From assembly GCA_942491345.1 (NCBI GenBank), contig CALOAN010000010.1:62001-126000 (forward strand): 64,000 nucleotides of DNA, given 5' to 3'. Position 1 is the first letter of the stretch. Each line of letters starts with the position of its first letter. The DNA comes from JAHEEL01 sp942491345 (GTDB taxonomy: Bacteria; Actinomycetota; Acidimicrobiia; Spongiisociales; UBA5794). Under the pieces are notes generated by a model. It saw nothing but the letters and a program-made list of their open reading frames with translations, had not been told where the DNA came from and searched no databases. The translations under genes were made by a program, and so were the position numbers. Of the stretch, positions 30,672-38,960 are shown in pieces.

Positions 30672-31118
30672 TTATTCGGACGACGACGAGAGTCGCACGC
30701 CCATGTCGCTCACCTGCTGTGGGAAGCCCGAACCGATCGCATTCCTGATCGCCGGGAAGAACATGGACGAGAGAAGGCCCTTCGAGCGAATCTCGATCTC
30801 CACCACCGCGTCGGTCCCACCGGGGTTGCCAGATGACAGCTCGACCGTGATCGTTCCCGCCATCTCGGAGGTGTCCAGGAGGAGCTGGTATCGGTCTGGA
30901 CGATGGTGGTCGAGCAGCTTCCCGGTCCCTTCGTACACCTTGCCGCCGATGTCGGTGGACCAGGTGAATCCCGTCAACACCCCGTTCTCGACGATCGGAT
31001 CCCAGACCTTCTGCACGGGGCCGAGCGAGGCCCATACGTCGGGTTCCTGGAGCTGGTCCCACACCTCGGGCGGGGCGACGTTGATCGCGACGGATTCAGA
31101 AAAAGTGGCTGAAGGCAT
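30672..31118 (-). CDS. SRPBCC-fold (START/Bet v1-like) protein
   Basis: A 148-residue protein with the SRPBCC pattern: an N-terminal strand then INVAPPEVWDQLQEPDVW, the middle strands, and a C-terminal amphipathic helix (FFPAIRNAIGSGFPQQVSDM). The family (polyketide cyclase, CoxG and others) binds hydrophobic ligands in a deep cavity. The ligand cannot be read from sequence and no operon partner narrows it. Confidence 0.75.
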   Translation of the reverse strand: MPSATFSESVAINVAPPEVWDQLQEPDVWASLGPVQKVWDPIVENGVLTGFTWSTDIGGKVYEGTGKLLDHHRPDRYQLLLDTSEMAGTITVELSSGNPGGTDAVVEIEIRSKGLLSSMFFPAIRNAIGSGFPQQVSDMGVRLSSSSE

Positions 31119-31160
31119 GCAGGGAGAATAGCGAGCTACCGACTCTCAGCCTCTCCCGCC

Positions 31161-31568
31161 CTATTCGTCGACTTCGGCCAACGCAGCCGAGATCCGTTCC
31201 GCCGCTTCGTCGAGCGATTCGGGGGACGGGTCCGGGTCGGCATTGGCGAAGTCGAGGTCCCTCACGCCGTCCATCGGAACGACGTGCACGTGGACGTGCG
31301 GGACTTCGAGTCCGGCGATCATCATGCCGACCTTCTCCGGCGCGAACGCTCGGTCAACGGCACGGCCGATGGTCTGCGACACGTGCATGAGATGCGCGAG
31401 CAGGTCGGGATCGAGGTCGATCCAGTGGTCGACCTCCTCGATCGGCACGACGAGCACGTGGCCGGGCTTCAGCGGTGCGATCGTGAGGAACGCAACAACC
31501 CGGTCGTCGCGCCATACGAACCGTCCGGGCAGTTCGCCGTTGATGATCTTGGTGAAGAGAGTTGCCAT
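31161..31568 (-). CDS. HIT family nucleotide hydrolase/transferase
   Basis: A 135-residue histidine-triad protein. The triad is HVHVHVVPM near residue 92, preceded by LKPGHVLVVP. HINT-like members cleave AMP-X bonds such as AMP-lysine or adenylyl-phosphoramidates. Length is typical. It ends 42 bases before the SRPBCC start on the same strand. Confidence 0.9.
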   Translation of the reverse strand: MATLFTKIINGELPGRFVWRDDRVVAFLTIAPLKPGHVLVVPIEEVDHWIDLDPDLLAHLMHVSQTIGRAVDRAFAPEKVGMMIAGLEVPHVHVHVVPMDGVRDLDFANADPDPSPESLDEAAERISAALAEVDE

Positions 31569-31771
31569 ACGCCCGATCGTAGCGACCCCTCCTGCGCACT
31601 ATCCAAGACTGCCAGGATTTCGCCCCGGCGCTCGAGGGCCTTTTGGGCGCGGTGGCGCCCACGCGTGCGGCCCGTTCTCGCGACGAACGCCAAAGGGGCT
31701 TTCTCCCCTGGCCCCGGCGGCTGGTCGGTGAACCATGGGAGTGTTGGCACCGGGACTTGAAGGGGGACGTC

Positions 31772-33694
31772 GTGAACAGGTTGCTGGTCTTGTTGGTTGC
31801 CGGTGTTGTGTCGATTGGAGCCTTGTCGGCTCTGCCTCGCGTCGCGGATGCGACCGTTCCCGGTGGCATCGGGAGGATTGCTTTCACGGCGAGCGCGGAT
31901 CACATCATGGGGGAGATCTACACGCGAGACTTTGCGGGTGGGCCGCTGAAGCGCCTGACCTCGAACACGACTCAGGAAGCAGACATCGCGTGGTCACCGG
32001 ACGGGTCCAAGATCACATATGGCTCCGTGGCAGGGAGCATGACACAAGATATCTGGATCATGAACGCCGACGGGACCGGGAAGAAGAACCTCACCAACGA
32101 CGCGTCTGTGAACACCGGTGCCGTGTGGTCGCCCGACGGGTCCAAGATCGCGTATGCCTCGACGAACACATCCGGTGGGTCATGGAACATCTGGGTGATG
32201 AACCCCGACGGATCCGGAAGGAAGAATCTGACGCAATCGCCATCGAGCGAGTTGAACTACGACCCTTCATGGTCGCCCGACGGGTCGAGGATCGCGTTTT
32301 CCTCGCTGCGATCTGGGCAAATGGGGATCTACGTGATGGACGCCGACGGGACCGACGTTGCCCCGATCTTGGTCGATGTCGGAGTATCGAACGAAACCCC
32401 GTCCTGGTCACCGGATGGTTCAAAGATCGCATTCGAGACCACGGAGGCGGGTGTCACAAACATCGCGACGATGAATTCCAACGGTTCGGGCTTCAAGAAG
32501 ATCACTGATCGTCCGGCTCCCGACCTGCGCCCGAAGTGGTCTCCAGACGGTCACCACATCATGTTCGTCTCGAACGCAGATGGAGACTTCGACTTGTGGA
32601 TGGTGGATCCGGATGGATCGAATCTTCAGCATCTCACGGACCATCCGGGTATGGAGCTCCACGGGGCGTGGGAGTCGGTGAATCGACCGCCGGTGGCCGT
32701 CGATGATGGTCCGTTCTCCGTGTGGCGGTCGGGTGCGTTTCACAGTGTGTCGGTTTTGACCAACGACCACGACCCCGACGGAGAGAAACTCGTGGTGAAG
32801 CTGATCAGCGCCCCGAGCCACGCCTCGATCTTCACGCTCCTACCCGATGGGTCATTCGTGTACCACCACGATGGTTCGACGACGGTGACTGATTCGATCC
32901 AATACCAGGCTTGGGATACTCGCTCGGGCGCCTCGAATACGGCGACCGTGACGATCAACGTCCGATCCCTGGAACCCTCAACTGTTGGTCTGGTGGATCC
33001 TGGGACTGGTGTGTGGCGCTTGCGCAGCCGGGCGGCGGCGGTGACTGAGTTCTACTACGGGAATCCCGGGGACTATCCGTTTGTGGGGGATTGGGACTGC
33101 AACACGACGGATACTCCGGGGCTCTATCGCCAGTCCGATGGCTACGCCTATCTGCGCAACAGCAACACGCAGGGGATTGCGGATGTGACGTTCTTCTTCG
33201 GGAACCCGGGTGACGTTCCGATTGCGGGGGATTTCAACGGGGATGGCTGTGACACGTTGTCGATCTACCGGCCGTCCGAAGCCAGGTTCTACATCATCAA
33301 CCAGCTTGGTCAGGATGGTGGCGGGTTGGGGGCGGCGGACTATTCGTTCTTGTTTGGTGATCCCGGTGACAAGCCTGTCGTCGGGGATTGGGATGGTGAC
33401 GGGGTTGACGAGATCGGGTTGCATCGTGAGTCGTCGGGGTTCTTCTACTACCGCAACAGCCTCACGACGGGCATCGCCGATGGGCAGTTCTACTTCGGAG
33501 ATCCGGGCGACCGTTTCGTTGCAGGTGACTGGGGCTACATCGATGCAACGGACACGCCCGGCCTGTTCCGTCCGTCGAACCAGGTGTTCTATTTCCGGCA
33601 CGATCTCACCCAGGGCATCGCGGACTCGCAGTTCACGTGGACCGGGGCCGGCACAGGCTGGCTCCCCGTAGCCGGCAAATTCAACCTCGACTGA
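31772..33694 (+). CDS. Secreted TolB-like PD40 / cadherin-like / FG-GAP-like repeat protein
   Basis: A 640-residue secreted protein. A signal peptide (about 1-27) is followed by five PD40/TolB-type repeats with WSPDGSKI cores (about 60-290), which form a beta-propeller. A cadherin-like Ig domain follows (NRPPVAVDDG, VLTNDHDPDGE). From about 410 comes a C-terminal module (GLVDPGTGVW, YYGNPGDYP, GDWDCNTTDTPGLYR, GDFNGDGCDT) shared with the products at 35413-38098 and 38961-40673. Its DxDGDG-type loops suggest calcium binding. GTG 31772 follows AAGGGGG and places the signal peptide correctly. Likely cell-surface; no anchor or sorting motif was seen. Confidence 0.75.
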   Translation: MNRLLVLLVAGVVSIGALSALPRVADATVPGGIGRIAFTASADHIMGEIYTRDFAGGPLKRLTSNTTQEADIAWSPDGSKITYGSVAGSMTQDIWIMNADGTGKKNLTNDASVNTGAVWSPDGSKIAYASTNTSGGSWNIWVMNPDGSGRKNLTQSPSSELNYDPSWSPDGSRIAFSSLRSGQMGIYVMDADGTDVAPILVDVGVSNETPSWSPDGSKIAFETTEAGVTNIATMNSNGSGFKKITDRPAPDLRPKWSPDGHHIMFVSNADGDFDLWMVDPDGSNLQHLTDHPGMELHGAWESVNRPPVAVDDGPFSVWRSGAFHSVSVLTNDHDPDGEKLVVKLISAPSHASIFTLLPDGSFVYHHDGSTTVTDSIQYQAWDTRSGASNTATVTINVRSLEPSTVGLVDPGTGVWRLRSRAAAVTEFYYGNPGDYPFVGDWDCNTTDTPGLYRQSDGYAYLRNSNTQGIADVTFFFGNPGDVPIAGDFNGDGCDTLSIYRPSEARFYIINQLGQDGGGLGAADYSFLFGDPGDKPVVGDWDGDGVDEIGLHRESSGFFYYRNSLTTGIADGQFYFGDPGDRFVAGDWGYIDATDTPGLFRPSNQVFYFRHDLTQGIADSQFTWTGAGTGWLPVAGKFNLD

Positions 33695-33724
33695 CTCCAG
33701 CGGTTCGTCGACCGGTCGGTGTTC

Positions 33725-33788
33725 TTGGTCTCTCCCACCGCAGGTGGGGGAGACGCGGCCGGACGGTAGTCCGGTCGCAGAGGGGGCG
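33725..33788. repeat. Double-hairpin palindromic repeat, copy 5
   Basis: Between the convergent genes ending at 33694 and 33841. Stem 1 pairs GTCTCTCCCACC with GGTGGGGGAGAC; stem 2 pairs GCGGCCGGAC with GTCCGGTCGC. The position suits a bidirectional terminator. Confidence 0.65.
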
Positions 33789-33840
33789 TTTGGGAGCTTG
33801 AAGGCCCGGTTTGAGGCCGCCACCGGCGTGGGCGCTGCGT

Positions 33841-35340
33841 CTAGGTACGAGGCGCACGGTCGACGACGATGGGATCGAGATCGCCGTCGTGATCGACGTC
33901 CGCGCACGCAGGTGCGCCGGGTCCTGCGAGGTCCGGAGCGACGGTGAATCCAAAGCCGTTCCAAGTTGCTGCCCCGGTGGCCACAATGATTGAATCGCTC
34001 AGCGTCGTATATGCGAACGCTGCAGATCCATCACACGCGGCGAGGGATCCGACAGGATGAGGAGGCCGCCGAGACATCCAGACCGGCGTCCAGTCCGACT
34101 CGAACACCCCGATGTGGGCACTCCGGCCTGATGTGTCGGTCGCGAGCGGCCGCGGATCCCAATCGAGGTTGCGCATCGGATGGCGAAACGAGACCAGGAT
34201 CTCGTCGCTTCCATCGCCGGTGACGTCTCCGACCGAGCCTGCGTTTGCATCTCCGAACGGGAATCCGGCCGTCGACGCCGGGGCGACCTGCAGCGGAAGA
34301 TCGCGGGTGAGGTTCCACCAGTCGCCGTCGACGAGGACAGCGTTGCCTTCGGGGATATCCCATTCGGCAAAGTGGACTCGCAGGTCGTCGTGGTGTTTGG
34401 AGCCGGTTCGCCACGCCGCTACGCCGTCTCCGTCGACGAGGACCTCGAGGATCGATCCGCAGCTCGTTTCTTCAGTCTGCTGGTCGAACAGGAAGTTGCC
34501 GAGGCTGGTGGCGATCACCGTCGGTCTGACATCGTCCGCTTGGGACACCGATATCGGCTGCGCAACGTGCGGGCCATGGCCCCACACGATGTCGACACCC
34601 CAGCGGGCGAGGTCGTGTGCGACGGGTCCGAGCAGCGGGTCGACGTCTTGCCAGAACTCGAGCCCGCCATGGATGCCGGCTATCACCACATCGGCGACGG
34701 CGCGGGCATCCCGCACCGCCTTCTCGGCACGGTCCGGATCCCATGACGCAATGCCGGGCCCATCGCCCGCAGCGAGTCCGTGTCCGCTGACGTCGAACGC
34801 GAGAACGGCGACGGTCAGCCCCGACACCTCGATGAGAAGAGGTTCCCATGTAGCGTCGGCGTCCGTACCGCCGCCGACTGTCTGCATGCCCGCGTCGGAG
34901 ACCGCCTCGATCGTGTCGAGGATCGAAGCGGGTCCCGCGTCGCCGGCATGATTGTTTGCGATCCCGAGCACATCGAAGCCGGCGGCGGACAGAGTCGCAG
35001 CCACCGCGGGGTCGGCTTCAAGGGCATACGGATTCGCCGAGGTATGCGGTCGAGTCGTTAGAGGCGACTCCAGATTGGCGAACGCGAGATCCGCATCCCG
35101 AACCACACGCTCGACGTCGGCAAACAGCCCTTGCGGGTCGGCCTCGGCCACCGCGGAGACCCGCCGGCCGAGCATGACGTCACCAGCGAACAGCAGGCGC
35201 GCCGCCGTCTCCTCAGGCGCGGCAATATTCGAACCAGGAGGGTCCGCGACGGAGGAAACGAGAGGGGCGGCGTCGGCGTTGCTCGAGCACGCCGACACCA
35301 CCAGCAGGAGGCCGATCCCGATGAGGGGGGTTGTCCTCAC
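33841..35340 (-). CDS. CapA-like metallophosphoesterase lipoprotein
   Basis: About 499 residues. The GTG start at 35340 gives a lipoprotein signal ending in the lipobox VSAC (Cys18). Residues about 45-320 match the CapA/PGA-capsule family of calcineurin-like enzymes: LLFAGDVMLGR, FANLESPLT, GIANNHAGD, GHGPHVAQP and SLGNFLFDQ supply the expected metal-binding Asp, Asn and His. The C-terminal 170 residues have VCBS/FG-GAP-like loops (GDVTGDGSDEI and DVDHDGDLDPIVVD). In Bacillus, CapA serves poly-gamma-glutamate export; the free CapA-like proteins of Actinobacteria have no settled role. An upstream in-frame start at 35409 is possible but would bury the lipobox. Confidence 0.75.
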   Translation of the reverse strand: MRTTPLIGIGLLLVVSACSSNADAAPLVSSVADPPGSNIAAPEETAARLLFAGDVMLGRRVSAVAEADPQGLFADVERVVRDADLAFANLESPLTTRPHTSANPYALEADPAVAATLSAAGFDVLGIANNHAGDAGPASILDTIEAVSDAGMQTVGGGTDADATWEPLLIEVSGLTVAVLAFDVSGHGLAAGDGPGIASWDPDRAEKAVRDARAVADVVIAGIHGGLEFWQDVDPLLGPVAHDLARWGVDIVWGHGPHVAQPISVSQADDVRPTVIATSLGNFLFDQQTEETSCGSILEVLVDGDGVAAWRTGSKHHDDLRVHFAEWDIPEGNAVLVDGDWWNLTRDLPLQVAPASTAGFPFGDANAGSVGDVTGDGSDEILVSFRHPMRNLDWDPRPLATDTSGRSAHIGVFESDWTPVWMSRRPPHPVGSLAACDGSAAFAYTTLSDSIIVATGAATWNGFGFTVAPDLAGPGAPACADVDHDGDLDPIVVDRAPRT

Positions 35341-35412
35341 AGGCCAAGCCAGGTCTGGACCCACGGGGGTCTTGGCGGCTGCGTCCCCGCATCCAGCATG
35401 TCCCACCACGTT

Positions 35413-36645
35413 TCATCGGTGAGACGGTCTGTTCCGCGGCTGCCAGAACTCGTAGTAGGAGTAGACCGCGCCGGTCGCCACCTCGAAACCACCGGTCCCA
35501 TCGGGAACGATCACGTGGATCCGGTCGAATCGTCCGGTGGCGACCTCGAGGACCTGGTTCCCTGCACCGAGGAAGATGTCGGCGACGACCGCGTCGTACC
35601 GGTCGAGTTCGTAGTCGCCGGCCATCTCGAGGATGAGGCCGAATCGATGTCCGACGCCGTCCAGGAAGTCCTGGTCGCCCGTGGAAATCGGTCGGGCAGC
35701 GAGTTCGTCCTCGGCGATCGACGCAAGCCGGCCGATCGTCGCGATGAGATAGTCGAGGAGGCCCAAGCTGGTCGTTGGGTCGCCGACAGATCCCGGGAGC
35801 AGACCTCGCGACAGCATCTCGTCCCTCAGCAGCGTCGCCATGTCCGAGATCCGGTGGAATACCTCCGGGTCGGCCTCAACAGCGTGACGCACAACCGGCG
35901 GGGGCTCCATTTCGCCTTCCGCGATGCCCTGCTTCGCGTAGAGAATCGTGTCGTGCTTCAGCTCCGTGTAGGAACCGAGTCCGGTCTGGTGGCCTTTCGC
36001 GTCCCATCCGTCGCTTCTCATGTACGGCGGGAATTCATCGCCGTGGGGTTCCCAAACAGGGGTGAGACTGTCGAGCCAGTTGTCATAGACGGTTGCGGAC
36101 CACGCCGCCGAATCGCGCGCTCCGACCTGGGCGCGAAGACTGGCGACCGCCGGGGCGTAGCCGGGGTAGGTGGAGGCGACACCGGCTTCGATCTGCCGCG
36201 CGAGTGCCCAGTCGCTCCCCATTACCGCAGCGAAGTCGAGCGGGCTGACGGTGCCCCGGTTTGTGACGTTCGGTGCACTGAGTTGGTCATAGACCCACGA
36301 GTCCAGGACAAACCGCACGCCCATCGTCCGCAACGACGCGTTCTGGGGGTCGATCTGAACCGGACGTGCCGCGAGGAGCTGATCGCCAATCGCGTTGACT
36401 GTTGCGTCGCTCGCGAGGGCGAGTGGTGTTCCGAATCCGCCGGGAACGACAGCCGCGGTGGCCGTGGCAGCCTCCGGTGGCGTGTAGTCGTCGGCAGCTC
36501 CGACGATGAACGCGGTCGGCTCGTACACCGCGGCCCACCGACTCGCCAGCACCGGGTTGGAAGTCAGGACCCGCGTCGCAAGCAGGCCCACTCGCAGCAC
36601 GCCGGGCTGGCCGACGGGGAACGAGATGTTGCCAAGCATCGACAT
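35413..36645 (-). pseudogene. DUF3160 protein, C-terminal part after a frameshift
   Basis: This frame holds most of the DUF3160 domain (MSMLGNISFPVG, SRWAAVYEPTAFIVGAADDY, and farther on LDFAAVMGSDWALAR). It is not a separate gene: the sequence just upstream reads RYFKAMSMLGN in this frame and continues YSLMTPRGHYTR of the other frame. One extra base near 36658-36664 separates the two. With one base removed, the whole gene is 894 codons from 38098 to 35413. The expected start region is missing from this part, so it cannot be translated alone. Confidence 0.7.
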
Positions 36646-38098
36646 GGCCTTGAAGTAGCGCCAGGTCCGCCGTCCGGGTGTAGTGGCCGCGGGGCGTCAT
36701 CAGCGAGTAGTCGACACACGCCGGAGGACATGACCCACCGACGGTGGGGGAGGCCTGGCGCGCCGTGTGCGCCTCGACGAGGGCCACCTCCTGCTGCGCG
36801 CGCGAACCGATCGGTCCGACGTTGAGACCAGCGACCGTTGCCGCGGCCTCGAAGTATTCCTCGACGCGCAGCGCACTGTCGGCGATCGGAGTCCCCGAGA
36901 GTTCGATCGTCTGTGCGCGAGCGGAGGCAACAGCGCCCGTCAGCAGCGACTCCAACTCGGGCAGCAGTTCGAGCTGTTCAACATCGCGCAACACCTTGTC
37001 GAAGACAAGATGCCAGTGGTGGTACGCAGCATCTGTTGTGACGAATACCGGCCTCCCCTTGTAGGGGTAGAGGCTCTCGTACACCCAGGCCATATGCGGC
37101 CGCGAACCGGCCGGATTGATCACGAACCCGTCGGACAGGAGCCTTCCCTGGAGATCGACCGGCACATCGGATGCGTAGGACACGCCGTTCAGCGACGTTG
37201 GCCAGGCCGGTCCTGGGTACAGCAGCCCGGGGAGCGGATCTCCGCCGGTGAGAAGCGGGACGTCGGACACCGGGATCCATCCGGGGCGTCCCCACACCGC
37301 TTGGCGGTCGGCATTGCCTTGGGTGTTGGTGTAGCGGTAGTAGAACGTCGTGTTGGAGGGTCGATAGACGGCCGGCGTGTCGTTGCCGTCGCCGCTCCAG
37401 TCGCCGGCGATCAGCCGGTCGCCGGGGTTCCCGTAGTAGAACTGGAATTCGGCGATCCCCTGGGTGTTGGTGTTGCGGAAGTAGAGGAAGCCGGTGGATT
37501 CGCGGTGCAGGCCGACGGTGTCTACACCGTCGCCATTGAAGTCACCGACGAACGGCTTGTCGCCGGGATTGCCGAAGTAGTAGTGATAGTCGGCGGCTCC
37601 GAGCCCGCCGTTGTTCTCTCCGAGTTCGTTGATGATGTAGACCTGGCCCTCGGTCTGGCGATAGATCGAGACCGTGTCGCATCCATCTCCGTTGAAGTCG
37701 CCCGCGATCGGCACATCTCCGGGATTGCCGAAGTAGAACCTGATGTCGGCGATCCCTTGTGTGTTGGAGTTGCGCAGATACACGTACCCATCGGACTGGC
37801 GGTACAGCCCGGGCGTTGCGATTCCGTTGCAGTCCCAGTCACCCATCATCGGGTAGTCACCGGGGTTGCCGTAATAGAACGAGACGGCACCGCCATCAGA
37901 CTCCAGGTACCAGATGCCGGTTGTCGGATCGACAAGCCCGACCCGCTCGTGGACCGGCGGTGCGGCCAGCGCCTTCGACGCTGCTTCGACGGCCGGTGAC
38001 GAGGCCGTTGCTTCCGGTGTATCGGGAGAAACACCGATGGACACGGTGAGAACAGCGAGGATGGCGACGAGAACCAAGGACTTGGGTGACCGCAGCAT
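36287..38098 (-). pseudogene. Secreted FG-GAP-like / DUF3160 protein, N-terminal part before a frameshift
   Basis: ATG 38098 follows GGAGGTG by six bases. A signal peptide (about 1-33) precedes the shared module (GLVDPTTGIWYL, YYGNPGDYP, GDWDCNGIATPGLYR, GDFNGDGCDT), repeated in about five 48-residue units up to residue 265. From about 270 the start of a DUF3160 domain follows (LSDGFVINPAG, then MTPRGHYTRTADL). After about 36660 the frame is shifted and meaningless until its stop at 36287; the true continuation is the part described at 35413-36645. The disruption may be a real null allele or an uncorrected indel. Unlike its relatives, the shared module is N-terminal here. Confidence 0.7.
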
Positions 38099-38194
38099 GG
38101 CAACACCTCCGTACATGCTCCTTCCGGACTACCGGCAAGGGTGGGACCGCGGTAGAGGCCATCGGACGGATGTCTGCGACATCGAGCGGGCATC

Positions 38195-38250
38195 CTTGTC
38201 TCTCCCACTGTGGGTGGGGGAGACGCGGCCGGGGGCTAGGAGGGGCGGAG
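38195..38250. repeat. Double-hairpin palindromic repeat, copy 6 (second stem lost)
   Basis: Stem 1 pairs GTCTCTCCCAC with GTGGGGGAGAC. Stem 2 is replaced by GGGGGCTAGG. First of three copies in the 862-bp gap 38099-38960. Confidence 0.5.
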
Positions 38251-38337
38251 CCTGTCGGTGCGGCACCTCCAAAGGGCTTTGTTCTTTGGCTGCTGCAGGG
38301 GACACGCTCGTGAGCGGGGTTCACCAGACCGCGGGCA

Positions 38338-38402
38338 TCTTTGTCTCTCCCACCGCAGGTGGGGGAGACGCGGCCGAGCTGATGCTCGGGCGCAGAGGGG
38401 GC
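38338..38402. repeat. Double-hairpin palindromic repeat, copy 7
   Basis: Stem 1 pairs GTCTCTCCCACC with GGTGGGGGAGAC; stem 2 pairs GCCGAGC with GCTCGGGC around TGAT; it ends in CAGAGGGGGC and TCTGGGAGCCTGAAG. Confidence 0.65.
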
Positions 38403-38489
38403 TCTGGGAGCCTGAAGCTCCGAGATGAGGCCGCCACCGGAAAGGCGACGGAGTCGCCCGGATCCGCCGGCACCTCGACGGAGAAGCTA

Positions 38490-38740
38490 CGTACCCACCA
38501 CCTAGGGCGAGGAGCGCGCCGCAGCCTTGAGTGACCGGAGACCGGCAGCCAGGTCGCATCGTTCGTGATCGGGATGTAGTCGTCGTCGGCGACGCCTTGC
38601 GTATTCGTGAGCGCAGGTAGGTGGTGGTGTTCGAACGGGCGGAACAACGCGGGGCTGAATACCCCGTGGGTCAGTCTCCGGCGATAGCCGGTCGCCCGGG
38701 TCCGCAGTAGAACTGGTTGTCCGCTTCCTTGGGTATGGCC
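38490..38740 (-). pseudogene. Decayed remnant of the shared FG-GAP-like module
   Basis: On the minus strand the pieces DNQFYCGPGRPAIAGD, then after a stop and a frameshift GVFSPALFRPFE and TNTQGVADDDYI, then ATWLPVSG, follow the order of the last two repeats in the intact relatives (QFYYGNPGDRLIAGDW, PGLYRPSN, TNTQGNAD, WLPV). No start, signal peptide or full unit remains. It is flanked by repeat copies 7 and 8. Confidence 0.6.
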
Positions 38741-38796
38741 GTTCCCTTGCCTAACAAGGTAGGTCGCTGCAACCTTCCTCTGTGTGACCGGTTCGT

Positions 38797-38861
38797 CTTC
38801 GTCTCTCCCACCGCAGGTGGGGGAGACGCGGCCGGACGGCAGTCCGGTCGCAGAGGGGGCT
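38797..38861. repeat. Double-hairpin palindromic repeat, copy 8
   Basis: Stem 1 pairs GTCTCTCCCACC with GGTGGGGGAGAC; stem 2 pairs GCGGCCGGAC with GTCCGGTCGC around GGCA; it ends in CAGAGGGGGC and TCTGGGAGCCTGAAG as in copy 7. It lies just after the 3' end of the gene at 38961. Confidence 0.65.
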
Positions 38862-38960
38862 CTGGGAGCCTGAAGCTTCGGGTTGAGGCTGACGCGAGAG
38901 GCGGTCAGACGACTCTGCGACCGACGAAGCATGTTCCGGACGGCCCTACTCCGAAGGGCC

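Noticed and set aside
35131..36825. 564-codon plus-strand frame
   Set aside because: Opposes the CapA and DUF3160 genes, which carry recognisable domains; the plus-strand product is featureless.
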